Assembly: GCA_019009955.1 (NCBI GenBank)
Contig: CM032228.1
Location: forward strand, 126,136,001-126,200,000
DNA from: Riptortus pedestris
Taxonomy: Eukaryota > Arthropoda > Insecta > Hemiptera > Alydidae
DNA: 64,000 nucleotides
Direction: 5' to 3'
In this document: positions 46,201-57,869 of the stretch, piece by piece
Position numbering within the stretch: position 1 is the first letter of the stretch
How the letters are laid out: every line of letters starts with the position of its first letter
Position numbers and translations under genes: made by a program
Notes under the pieces: model-generated
The model's input: only the letters and a program-made list of their open reading frames with translations
What the model was told of the DNA's origin: nothing
Database searches by the model: none

Positions 46201-47764
46201 CCTTTAGATCGAAATCGACTAAGGAAGGGCGGAGATTTAGGAATAGACGAAAAGAGAAAAAAATTAAATTTATCAGTACGTATTTGAAATACGAAATATT
46301 TGTATATGACTTTTTAATTTATCACATATATTTATAACATATTTTGATCTGATGCATTGGAATGGAGATATCGTGTATAATTTCAAAAGGAAAAATCTTA
46401 AAAGAAATACAAACAAAAATTGTCTTCATTTAATTCAATAGGTACAAGGAAGCCATGTGGTGCCCACATCAGACTTTCTGGTTCTCAAGACCTGGAGTGG
46501 CAGGACTGTTAGATTCCTAACCATGCTTGACCTTTGAAAAGGGAAATGTTAGCGGTTCAAGTTAAAAATGCTTTAAACCTCTATGGTGATCTTTGGAAAT
46601 AGATAATAACATATAATCTATGATTATCCAGTATTGAATCAAGTTCCTTAAAGTTCTCTCAGATGTTAATTCATGCTAAACTTAAGCAACTCTTTTCCTA
46701 GGCATAGGATGAATGAAATTTTTAAAACATAATTTATGTTTACTTTTTATAATCATAAAGCGTTCTAAACAAATATCTTGATCTCTTATAATTACGTGGA
46801 AATTAACTATATTGTTTGTTCACCCCTTCAATACCCCCATTCCCAAGTGATGTTTACCTGGTTATGCAACTTATATTTGCAAATTGCAAAGACTAATTAT
46901 ACATATAAAGGGCATTCTGTTTGAGAGGAATCTCGTTAATGGGCACTCCCCCTGAATAAGGCGTCCCCACACGCGCACGCACCCTTGCTAACGTGTGCGA
47001 GGTTGCGTGAGAGCGTGTATGGTGACGAATGGTGACAGGTATCTAGGAACCAAATTTATAAGTAATCTGAGGCTTTAGTACTGCTATCAGTAATGCATTA
47101 TACCCGATAAAGAGGAAATGCCCCTGACAATATGGTCGTACTGAAATACCAGCTGTTCAAATAATGACATTTGAAATCAAAAACAAACTTTCCTTCTTTC
47201 CTCACTAATTGAGGAAACTGTGAAACATGAAACTTCCTTTAATTAAGAATGGCAACAGCACCAAAATAAAATAAAATAGAGATAAAACCAAATTATCATA
47301 AAAAAATACCATTAAAATGTTTATGTGAAGCGAAAAATGATTTCATATATGATGAGGATGAAATGATTTCATACATGAATAGTGTAATTAAATTTTAATT
47401 TCAATCATTTCATAGATCCATTTTGATGAAAATAAAAAAAATAATAACTTATCGTACATCCATGGACCATTCCAGGAACCTTCCTTTTATACAGTAAACA
47501 ACAAATACGACAAAAAATGAAGTAAAATTTTATTTGTATGTACTTTCTGAAGACCGAAAAGTATCTATTCTTATTAGAGACACCCCTTACTCATACTAGA
47601 GAAGAGATATTTGAACAACTCCGACATGACTGTCAGTGAGGTGCACCGTTTTTAAACTCAGATGTGGAGTAGGCCTAGAGAACAGTGATAATTGAGATGA
47701 CAATTTTCTACAACAGTCATTCAGAAAAAGGTGCAGGTAGGCCTATTAATAAAATAATTGTCTG
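46201..47764. other. Non-coding, nothing recognised
   Basis: A C/G-rich patch at 46950-47040 contains imperfect CACGCGCACGC and GTGTGCGAGG inverted motifs. No coding frame. Confidence 0.35.
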
Positions 47765-48840
47765 CTAATTGAATAGAATAGAATAGAATATATATTTATT
47801 TGTTAAAGATTTATATCTTGTACAAATTAAATAAACAAATAACAATTCTGTCTTTTAAATAAATAATTAAATCCAAACTCTTGAGATCAACAATAACAAG
47901 GCCATAAAGAAAAACAAAAAAAAAAAAAGCAATATAGAGTAAATAGTAAATATAATACATAAAGATAACTAAAAGCATTCTATAATTATATAAATTCGTC
48001 TTAATATAACATTGAACTAAAGTGTGGCCCATCAGCACTTATAGATTCTAGAGTATTGCATGCTGACGTGATGAAGCAGTAAATTTTGTGTAGTTTTTCG
48101 AGGCTATCGATACTAAGTATCTCTTCCATTTTATGCACATCACTGACTTCTGTGGAAAGTGTTTGTAAATATTTATTTCTATCTTCAATGAGCTTTTCAC
48201 AGTAGAGAAGTATATGTGACAGGCTATTAGGGATGAATTGATTACAAAAAGTGCAAGGTTCCTGAGCTTTGAATGAGAAAGTTTTGTTTCGTGATTGAAG
48301 TTTGGTGAATTCTGAACTTAATACTCTTAATTGGCTAACAGATCTTAGCTTTTTTATGTTTGTCTGAAATGTCAGGTAGTTCTCCGGGCTGGATATATTA
48401 AAGCTGGATATAGTTCTATAGATGGGGTTACTTTTGGAATTTGTATCTCGGTGGATATCAATTGAAAGGTCGTGTTTTTTTTAACTTTTCTAAAATTTCA
48501 TTTTTTTAATTTCCGTATTCCGTTCTGACAAACTTCACTAAACTCCTTTCCGCAGCCATAGTGATAAGCTATTGATCTGACTTGTGTGACCCAATTAAAG
48601 ATTGTATCAGGATTGCTCCTATCCAGCGAAATTAGCCTATTGAATCAAAGCCTTGACAACCTCTCTTCCGGCATGAGTGACAATTTGGACCTGCTTTCAA
48701 GTCTGCTAATTGGGTCTTCTAAAATATTTTGTATTTGTAGTTGTTTTTTTTCTGTTGGCATTAAGATCCTTTGCCGCCCCCGAGCGAGACTCAAGGGATA
48801 CGTTTTTACGTAGTGAATGATCAACTGGGCGTACAACTTC
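47765..48840 (-). mobile_element. 5'-truncated LINE, ORF2 C-terminus, 3' UTR and ATTCT-repeat tail
   Basis: The minus frame reads NPDTIFNWVTQVRSIAYHYG, then ENYLTFQTNIKKLRSVSQLR, EPCTFCNQFIPNSLSHILLY and C, and ends HFSSMLY plus a stop at 48003-48001. CxxC...SHILxxC is the terminal zinc-knuckle of non-LTR ORF2. A 3' UTR of about 230 bp ends in tandem ATTCT units (about 47772-47790), a microsatellite-like tail seen in some LINE clades. Two stops or frameshifts (near 48508 and 48645) show it is inactive. It differs from the other LINEs in the window. Confidence 0.75.
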
Positions 48841-49051
48841 CGTTATCCAAGGAGGACCTTGGAATGAGTTGTCTCCAGCAGCCTGACAGGCCACAGGCTA
48901 CCCGGTGGCTAGTTCACGCTCTCAGCTTGCCTCTGGACGGGATCTAAGTACGGACTCGACGGACTGGGTCGTGTACTGCTTAGACTCCCGCTGATCCCCA
49001 TCCACTTCGGCTCTTGCGCGCTCTGTTAGTGAACTCGTGAATTAATGTTCT
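48841..49051 (-). other. Less AT-rich segment, probably upstream LINE sequence
   Basis: It continues from the LINE remnant without a break and has similar composition (about 48740-49050). Frames are broken, and the nature of this part is uncertain. Confidence 0.35.
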
Positions 49052-50176
49052 ACTTGGAGAGAGAAAAACATGACCAATTCTTCACAAGTTTTTTATTTCG
49101 GCGCTAAGCGCTTTCGAAGACTATTGTCTCCATCTTCAGAGCTACTTGCATGCGCTCATAGGGAAAGACAGCAAGTGACAAATACAATATATAATATTAC
49201 TAAATTATAGGACACATAAAATTATCAACGTATTTATTTCTTTGATCGATGTTCTTATTATTATTACTATTAGGACGTATATGTCTTGTAATGTTTGTGC
49301 AAGTCACATTATGGAACTTCCGCGGGGTGGGGGGGGGTGGATGTCATTCTTGATAAGAAATCATTATATTATATCATTATGTTTTTATGAAGGCAGATCA
49401 GTGGCGGAAAAGGTCAGTCGGAAAGAGATGGATCGATGATGTGTGGGTTCAAGTTTTTTCTGCACATTTCTTGTCATTATTGCTAAGTTTTACATTTCTG
49501 AATTGAGAAAAATTCAGAATCTCATCAATAAATAAATGCTGCATTTGATTACGGATGTCATAATTTAGAGCACTATGTGCGAATTCATTATTAAAATAAT
49601 GAATTTCTTAATTGTCCTTATCAGGAGGAGTACTAAAATTAATTGCATTATAGCTTCAAATTATAACAAGAGTTCAATGGAAACAAGAATATTCTGAAAC
49701 CTATAGTTTAATAAATAATGTTAGATATGCTTATTATCTGAAGCTCAATCAGTAAATATATATGAATACAAATTGAAAGTGCTTTCATAACGTCGAAGTT
49801 ATATTTTTATCAAAGTAGTTGTGATTTTTCGACATTTTCCGATCCAAATTAAGGTTAAGTTTCAACTATTAACACATAAAAAACAAGTATTCACTTTTTG
49901 AACTAAACAAGAAGAACAAAAGTATCAAAAACATAACAATAATATTAATATTTCCTTATCGCATTAAAAATTAGAAAAATATTCCTAACCATACGTTACT
50001 ATAATTCTTATTCAATCCATTCTAGAATGTTAAACTGTGTATGCCACTTGCTGTCTTTCCATATGAGCGCATGCAAGTAGCTCTGAAGATAGAGGCAATA
50101 GTCTTCGAAAGTGCTTAGCGCTGAAATAAAAAACTTGTGAAGAATTGGACGTATTTTTCTCTCTCCAAGTACACAA
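49052..50176. mobile_element. Element with about 115-bp terminal inverted repeats
   Basis: The left arm (ACTTGGAGAGAGAAAAA, ATTTCGGCGCTAAGCGC, GAAGACTATTGTCTCCATC, TGCATGCGCTCATAGGG) is repeated inverted at 50057-50176 with roughly 90% identity. The interior, about 890 bp, is AT-rich and non-coding apart from a G-tract at 49322-49335. A solo arm is at 20013-20120 and a coding end at 21895-22165. No clear target duplication was found. It could be a DNA transposon derivative, or paired terminal repeats of a retroelement. Confidence 0.7.
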
Positions 50177-52094
50177 TATTCTTCTCTTCCAACAACACTG
50201 CTGAGAGACTAATGTTTTCCATTAGCGGGGTTCGAACCTGCACCTATATTCATCTTTTGCGACCCCTTTGATGTTCTAGTATTACACATAAATTATTCAT
50301 ATATATATATAAAATGACCCTAACCAACATAAATGAGGATTCTTCGGCCAAGATCATACTGAACCTACAAACGACTGCAAATGCAAGAAGGGGCACATTA
50401 GGAAAATCGTCATAAAATTTTGAATATCCCAGTTTTGAATAAAATATTATAGAAAATTTAAAATTTGGAATTGAAATTTTAAAACGTTGAATATACATTA
50501 TTGAATTAATGAGTGGGTGAAGCCGATCCATATCATATTCATCATATAAATAAGATTCCTTTGAGGAATAAGATTTCCTTTTCATTCCTATAAACTTCCT
50601 ATGAGCTGGACGTGAGACACAAAGTTGAATAATAGCTAAAGTGAAAGTCACGTAAGTTGGAATTTACTAACGAAACACACAGTTTAGAGAGAAATGTTTT
50701 CTACAACGATCGTGTGCCGTTATTTTATCAACAAGGGTGAGTATATATTTTTCGTTTACAAACCTTTTTAAAAATTATTGCAGCTGATGATTTATTTTTC
50801 CCAGTAGGATTGGAGCTTGGAAACGATTGAACAAAAACCGTGTCATTACTGCCAAATAAATGGAAATTTAAAAACTTGATGACAGATATTTGGGTCTTAG
50901 TTTGTAGATATATTCACATAGACTAGTAGAATGTAGTTTGATGTATATTGCATTCCAGTAGGGGCAGGGATCAGGAGCCGGGAGATCCTTGTTAATGTCA
51001 CTAGTCGTCTCCTATATAGGTTTAATTACTCCTCCTCTCCCATCCCTCTCTAATAACACTCCTAAATACTACTATGGAGTAAACGCTTCTCTCACAGTTT
51101 ACCCTCTAACGGCCATATATGAAGGGTATTACCATTTTTTTTTACACTTGAGATTGACATTACTCTTTTGAAAATTTAGAGATAATTGGAGCAGCGTAAA
51201 AACATCACCCACACGGAGCCAACTAATGGTTATGTATGTTGAAGCATTTATCATTTGCCAGGGTTGTGTACGCCAGACCGAGATAGTCCGATAATTTTGG
51301 GGGAAAAAGTGTATATGGCGAACTACCTTAAAATGTCTACCAAATTATTCGTTTACCAAATTCATTGATGATAAGAGGTGGGTCACCCGGTCAGAGGCGA
51401 CTGAGTGAATGGAGGCATGCATCCATTCACAAAACAACTGTAAAATCTAGTAGTTAAATATGTAGTAGCTCGTCGGTGTTCCTCCTTCAGCAACCACTAT
51501 ATACAATGGAGAGGCAGATGCGAAGTTAAATAATACAGTGCACTTTCTTTAACCTATATTGTGCTCTGTCTACATATTTCAAGTAAGAAACGGTGAAACA
51601 ATGTTAGAAAAGGACTTTCTGTCTGACTTTAAGAATTATGACAAAATGGAATTGAGGAACTCTAGATGTAGTTGGGCCCTTATAGCTGACAGAATCAGTT
51701 CTTAAAACATTATCCAGACTAAATATAAATCTTTGCCAAATCATGACATTGACGACCTAAATGTTATTCTAATTTTCATTGAGGTCTTTAATTTATTTAT
51801 ATATAATTTATACGAATATATTATTTCTTTTTTCCTTAGATTATGGGGATTGTTTATTTCTATTTTAGTGAATATTTATCACATGCTGGACAATTTTTAC
51901 CCAAAGCTTGAGATTATTCTTTCCCACCTCTATACAATACAATATAACAACAAGGCTTAAAAAAGGAAAAAATGATACTTCACCGATCTACGTACAATCT
52001 CATTTTAATATTAATTCAACACTTTTTTCCACACCTTAGCACCATAATTCCTCATCATTAACTAAAACATATAAACTGCTTATAATGAAATGAT
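50177..52094. other. Non-coding with unrecognised frames
   Basis: The minus frame 50250-50651 (133 residues, including ESYLYDEYDMDRLHPLINS) is the longest here and has an acidic/basic stretch resembling coding sequence. I see no domain and no firm splice context. The plus frame 51733-51960 is hydrophobic and looks random. Confidence 0.25.
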
Positions 52095-52290
52095 TTTGGG
52101 AGACAGAAAACTTTCAATGATAACAATATTTGGTATTTAGACTATAAATAAAGTGTTTCATTACATAATAGCATATTGTTATTATGAGATGAGTAGGAGT
52201 GGGGGTACTGAAAACCGAAAACTAAAAAATGTGAATATCTTGGTTATTAATGAAAATTGTGAAAAAAGATACATAACATTTATATGTATT
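52095..52290 (-). mobile_element. Helentron-like internal fragment
   Basis: TGATAACAATATTTGGTATT, GAGTAGGAGTGGGGGTACTG and GAATATCTTGGTTATTAATG match the long-subfamily interior. No termini. Confidence 0.6.
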
Positions 52291-52448
52291 GAATATTACT
52301 CCCATCACTCAGAGGGACACTGCTGGTTGATTCTCACCCAGCTACATGCTTTACCCATAGCTTCATTATAGTGGTTACTAATGTTTATTTTAAAATATTT
52401 TTAGCCACTAAATGGTTAGATCTCTCCATTATATAAACTGAATACATT

Positions 52449-53071
52449 AAAAGTCCGTCACGCAGGGGCTGCGTAAACTAACGTAGATTTCCCACGTGAA
52501 GTTTTACAGTAGAGAAATCTGCCTAATAATAACAGTAGTAGTAACCTATTCACGTGGACGAATAGTTATAGTTAGGGAAACGGCCGCACTAGCGCTCGGC
52601 GGAAACTGCCGAACATAGCCAACTCCTGCCGATTACACGCAGAATACAAATGCAAATATCTCGGTTAATATTCAAGATAGAGAATAAATGTATATAACAA
52701 TATTTATAGTAAATTTAATTTGCAATAAGATTGATTCTGTACAATTTTCGATTCGACGTATAGTAACGGAGATATTTTGGATTTTCGAAAATCCTCCCCT
52801 CTAAACCCCCTCTCCCGCTGGTCCGATTTCAGCCTTTAACGACCTTGATCTTTCTTTTTACATAAAACGTCTAAATATCGAGTTTGGTACCGATCAAATA
52901 AAAATTGCGACCGCTATAGCGGTAACAGACAAATATATATATACAGTTTTGAACGGACTTCATTTTCGTCATCTACTAGGTAAGATCGATGGACATTTGA
53001 AGAAAAATTTCGAAAATTCCGTCATGAGTACAACCTCAATACCTGATTTCCTTTGAGGGAAATATGCCTAA
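52449..53071 (-). mobile_element. Helentron-like (HINE) copy with nearly lost microsatellite
   Basis: Perfect 3' hairpin (GTCCGTCACGCAGGGGCTG) at left and a decayed 5' terminus (GAGGGAAATATGCCTAA) at right. The (TA)n tract is reduced to about 12 bp at 52933-52944. It faces the copy at 53623-54368, 550 bp away, in inverted orientation. Confidence 0.85.
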
Positions 53072-53622
53072 AGAAAGAGATATTGATTCGAGGTCGTATC
53101 AGACATGCAAACACACACACATACATATCATTGTTATCAAATCTTGACTTTAATATATCCAGTGAATTTCAAACCTAATTTACTTCAATTTAGTATTTTA
53201 TCACTTAGATCTGCAAGACACTGAGCTCCGACTATAATAAAAAAATAAAAATACTGAACTTACACAAATCTTGTTCGAATTGACTTGTTTATGCCAAGTT
53301 TGTCACATCTTTTCATGAATTGCCTATGATTCGAAGCCAAGCAATTGGCAACTAAATTTGTGTAATGAAGATGGAAAGTCCCAACTATGAGAATTGATGA
53401 AAATTTAGTGTTAAATGTAGAAGTTGAAGTGGTGGGATGATCTGTAATCGAGTCTCTTGGGTCCAGTAATTCGATTCAGAAGTTTAGTCGAGTAGTCAAA
53501 AGCAAAGGGCAGCTAACTTAGAGCCTCACAATCTGTGGCCCTTGCATACTGACTAACCGACTCACTAGACAACTTAAAAGAAAATAATTAAACCATATAT
53601 ATTTTCAAAATGTTACTATTTA
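53072..53622. other. Spacer between inverted Helentron-like copies
   Basis: AT-rich, nothing recognised. Confidence 0.4.
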
Positions 53623-54368
53623 TTAGCAGATTTCCCTTAAGGGAAATCAGCTATTGAGGTCGTACTCATGACGCGAGTTTTAAAAAATTTCCTCAAATGT
53701 CCATCGATCCTACCCAGGAGATGACGAAAATGAGGTCCGTTCAAAATTATATATATATATCTATATATATATATATATATATATATATCTATATATATAT
53801 ATATTTGTCTGTTAACGCTCTAGCGGTCGCAATTTTTGTTTAATCGTTACCAAACTTCATATTTAAGCGTTTTACGTAAAAAGAGAGATCAAGTTCGTTA
53901 ATGGCTGAAATCGGACCAGTGGGAGGGGGGGGTTTAGAGGGGGGGATTTTTGAAAATTCAAAATATCTCCGTTATTATGCGTCGGATCGAAAAATTGTAT
54001 AGAATAAATCTTATTGCAAATTAAATTTACTATAAATATTGCTCTATACATTTATTCTGTATCTTGAATATTAACCGAGATATTTGCATTTGTATTCTGC
54101 GTGATACTGGTCACCAGTAGGCTATGTTCGAACTTTCCGGCGAGAGCTCTGGCGGCCGTTTCTATAACTTCGCCCCTCCTGAATTGGTTTAGAGGTTAGG
54201 TCAACTGTTTTTTGGGGCTAGAAACTACTGGGTTGTTACGCCCTAAATAATGTTTTAGGTTTAGAGGTTTCTTACTACTACAGTTGTTATTAGGCAGATT
54301 TCCCTATTGTAAAACTTCACGTGGGAAATCTGCTTAGTTTACGCAGCCCCTGCGTGACGGACTTTTTT
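53623..54368 (+). mobile_element. Helentron-like (HINE) copy
   Basis: TTAGCAGATTTCCCTTAAGG at 53623 and perfect 3' hairpin ACGCAGCCCCTGCGT with GACGGACTTTTTTT at 54338-54368. An interrupted (TA)n tract spans 53747-53805 and a G-tract lies near 53924-53931. Confidence 0.9.
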
Positions 54369-55892
54369 TTAATTGCAGACGAATAGTTAAAATAATTTTC
54401 ATTTTTGAGGTACTGGATGGTGAAGGAATTGTTATTATAAGAAAAATTTTATCTTAGATAAGAAAAAAAAATAAGTCAAGGGAAACCCTTAGTTCCAGTA
54501 ATATCTTTGTGAAGAGGGCACTGATGGTGGAGCGTATGCTCTGAAAGCGCTCTGTCGCAGCGAATAAACAACTGTGAAGGAAGGAGGCATTTTTTTCTTA
54601 CCTGAGGTAAAATAATTTTCCTTTTTACTTGGAGTTTCAAAGAAATTACACAATATTTATCGTGATGAAATACTACAAAATATTTGAAAAATATTATTGA
54701 AAAATACTGCCTAATGTTTTTAATAGTTAATTCAGACAACTATGGGGCCATTTTAGACTAAACTAGAAATAAAAAAAATATATGAGATAATACATACTCA
54801 ACAAGCAGATAATATTCAATAAAAAAAATATAATTTTGAAATTTATAATAATAAAATTTAATAATTTAAACATTCATGAGTAATAACATTATACCAACGA
54901 TTTAGGAGAGAAATGAATGGACGCAGTAGTACAACAGCATCTCAGGCCTGCCTGGGCCTTACGGTTGATAATTTTGGGACTCACTAAAAATCTTAAGTTG
55001 GATTAGTAATAATCCCTTTTTATCTACCATAGAAAGACCCTATTACAAATTAGGAGCTTTATTTTGAACCTTAAGCTAATAGGTGGGATCCAGAAGACAT
55101 CGAAATTTGACCAATAATGAAGACACAAAAGTTACAAATGTTCACTATTATTTGATAGAATATTAGTTGAACAAAATTTCTATCTGAATTTGGGGACATT
55201 TTGAATTTGTTCTTCTAGCCCGGCTGTAGTCAAAACGCTTTACATTTAACGCCAATGAATACATTCATTTTAATTTTTTTCATATAAGTCTTATCCTTTA
55301 GTGTACTCGTAATTCTCCTGGAAACACTAGAGCAATGGGTGGGGTTCTCACTTGGGAGATGGAATTTATTTACTTATGAACTCGCTTAGCCCCAAACAGG
55401 CTACAAAGAAAAGGATAGTAACTGGTACATAACATGACCCGAGTAGACATAGTAGCATAAAGTGTAGGTCAACCAGTAATATTGTAGGATTAACAATATT
55501 TACAGAATAAACATCTTGGTAATGCGAACTACCCATTCTTAGAAAATTTAGACAATAAAGTATTTGAATTCCACTATTATTAAAAAAAGTCTACGAGTGC
55601 TAGCAGGATTCTGCGCAAACAAAGCATATTTCCTTCCTCTTGTCACGCTGATCTTAATTATATTCCCTATTGTGCCTGAGGTAAGAAGCTTTACGAAAAC
55701 TGCATGGTGCGGTGGTTTTAAATGAAAACGAGTTGTAACATAAGATTGGAAAACTAAAAAAAAAAAAAAAGAGTAGGTAAACTTGTAACTCGTTTTATAT
55801 TTGTGTTACAGGAAACATGATTATGATTGTGGGTTTAGGGAAGTGGAAAAATAAAAAAAATTCGAAACGTCTCTGTTATTATGATTTAAGTT
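54369..55892. other. Non-coding, nothing recognised
   Basis: The minus frame 54476-54739 has no motif. Confidence 0.4.
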
Positions 55893-55965
55893 ACTATTAT
55901 TAGTAACAGGCGTCCACTTTTTTCTACTATGACTAATTTGGACGGGTTATCTTCAGGTTATCGCC
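55893..55965 (-). mobile_element. SINE 3' fragment
   Basis: GGCGTCCACTTTTTTCTAC and GGACGGGTTATCTTCAGG match the tail side of 8770-8996. It directly follows X on the minus strand. Confidence 0.7.
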
Positions 55966-55967
55966 AT

Positions 55968-56192
55968 TACGCACAACTAGAGGTTACAGCCATCCCAAAT
56001 ACGAAATTCTATGGGTAACCATTTTAAAGTTATGCGAGATAAGAGCATACGTACGCACGCACAAACGTACAGAGGTCACGGTCAAAGTAGGCAAAATGGG
56101 TTCAGAGAGTGTCAACGTAGACAGTCCCGTACTAATCTGAAAATTGAAATTTTAAGCGATTACAATACTTCCTTAACTTCGTAGAATATTTA
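55968..56192 (-). repeat. X segment, second copy
   Basis: Inverse of 45986-46200: CGCACAACTAGAGG, AGTTATGCGAGATAAGAGC, CGTACGCACGCAC and CAATACTTCCTTAACTTCG. It sits between the SINE at 56195-57043 and the SINE 3' fragment at 55893. Confidence 0.75.
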
Positions 56193-56194
56193 TT

Positions 56195-56383
56195 TTATGT
56201 TATTATTGGCGCACACTTTGCGCTACTAAGGCTAATTAGAGTGGGTTACCAACAGGTTATTAGCAGATTTCCCCTAAAGGAAATCAGCTATTGAGGTTGT
56301 ACTCATGACGGAATTTTCGAAATTTTTCTTCAAATGTCCATCGATCCTACCTAGTAGATGACGAAAATGAGGTCCGTTCAAAA

Positions 56384-56454
<71 letters not shown>

Positions 56455-57043
56455 GTTACCGTTCTAGCGGTCGCAATTTTTGTTTAATCGTTACCAAACT
56501 CGATATTTAGTCGGTTTATGTAAAAAGAACGTTAACGGCTGAAATCGGACCAGTGGGAGGGGGGTTTAGAGTGGAGGATTTTTGAAAATTCGAAATATCT
56601 CCGTTACTATACGTCGGATCGAAAATTGTACAGAATCAATCTTATTGCAAATTAAATTTACTATAAATATTGTTATATACATTTATTCTCTATCTTGAAT
56701 ATTAACCGAGATATTTGCATTTTTATTAAATCTGGGCGGCTAACGGACGAGTGACTTTCCCGCCAAAAGCTAGCTTCTAAGCCATTTCCTTAACTGCTCG
56801 GCTCTCGTGAAATTTCTATATTGTATAACATCACGTGGGAAATCTGCTTAGTTTACTCAGCCCCTGCGTGACGGACTTTTTTTTTAGTCTGGTTGGTACT
56901 AAGGATATTATTTAATGAGTTAGTCACTAAATAAATTTAAAATGAATTCGTATTGCTCAGTCGGGAATCGAACTCGCCACTCCAGGGTTAACATGTGAGA
57001 TTAAGGTCAACGCTTTAACTCACATGGCTAAACTGAGCCCCAT
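56195..57043 (-). mobile_element. SINE interrupted by a Helentron-like copy
   Basis: The tail side (GGCGCACACTTTGCGCTAC, GGGTTACCAACAGG) lies at 56195-56259. The body and tRNA head (GGATATTATTTAATGAG, GGGAATCGAACTCGCC, CTAAACTGAGCCCC) lie at 56885-57043. In 8770-8996 the two parts are contiguous. The intervening 56260-56884 is the Helentron-like insertion. Confidence 0.85.
56260..56884 (+). mobile_element. Helentron-like (HINE) copy nested in a SINE
   Basis: TTAGCAGATTTCCCCTAAAGG opens the copy. (TA)n at 56387-56455, then CGCCAAAAGCTAGC, GGGAAATCTGCTTAG, a hairpin with one mismatch (ACTCAGCCCCTGCGT) and GACGGACTTTTTT. Insertion into a T-rich site of the SINE fits the T-T preference of Helentrons. 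Confidence 0.9.
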
Positions 57044-57707
57044 GTGTTGCGTTGAATATGGCTCTGCCAATAAGATTGGATACATAACTCTCTTCAGTTC
57101 AAATCATTAGGTCAAAGGATCATGAAAAGTTATACAACCAGTCATATTGACAATTTTCGGGCTGGGTTAGGACTGACAATGGAATTTCAGGGTCAGCCAC
57201 CAAATGAATTTCCAGATACACGGTCCAACATATGCTATGAGTAGTTCCATTTAGGAGTTATAATTTAGAGAATATCTCTAGTAAAATGGGGCTGGAAGTG
57301 AATGTAAAGAAGATGTAGATTTTCACTAAGTACATTCCTTTCTCATTTTAGATAAGACCTAGGTCTGAATCTAGGTCACAAATAAATAAAATCTTGGGGG
57401 GTAGTGGAACCTGAATAAATACATAAATAGCATTTGTAATCATATGAATGGTTGGCTGTTGATAGAAATTTCACACACCTCACGATTTTCTTTATGTCTG
57501 ATCAGCGCCCTAGATTGATGAGGAGAGTGTTGTGATAACTGGTACCTAGGATATAGGATTATTTTTCAGGTTAGTACATTTTCTTTGTAATTTTTTATCT
57601 GTATTTTTGTTTTCAATAAATCCATTTAACTTAAACATTTTTTTTACTTATTTTATTAATATTTCTTATTTATATCGTAGATTTAAAATAAATTATATAC
57701 ACATATA
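57044..57707. other. Non-coding, possible trace of LINE reverse transcriptase
   Basis: 57285-57320 reads KMGLEVNVKKM on the plus strand, reminiscent of the block after YADD in non-LTR reverse transcriptases. The flanks give nothing more. Confidence 0.25.
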
Positions 57708-57709
57708 TC

Positions 57710-57742
<33 letters not shown>

Positions 57743-57869
57743 GTAACCTCTGTCTGTACATTGATTTTTTTCTCGAATTTTCACGATAACTTTTCGTTTC
57801 ACATGTCATAGACACCATAACTGCATTTTGTTTCTTTCGTGTGTGTTTGTTTGTTTGTTTGTTACATTT

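Noticed and set aside
49056..50176. Hammerhead-ribozyme-like core in the long arms (CTGAAGA, a six-base stem, GAAA, then GCGC-TTA-GCGC).
   Set aside because: An extra U separates the core from the second stem, and no UH cleavage position follows the third stem in any of the copies. The resemblance is not sufficient.
50250..50651. 133-residue minus-strand frame with an acidic patch (YLYDEYDMD).
   Set aside because: No domain, no convincing signal peptide and no firm splice context. Could be an exon, but the sequence alone does not support it.
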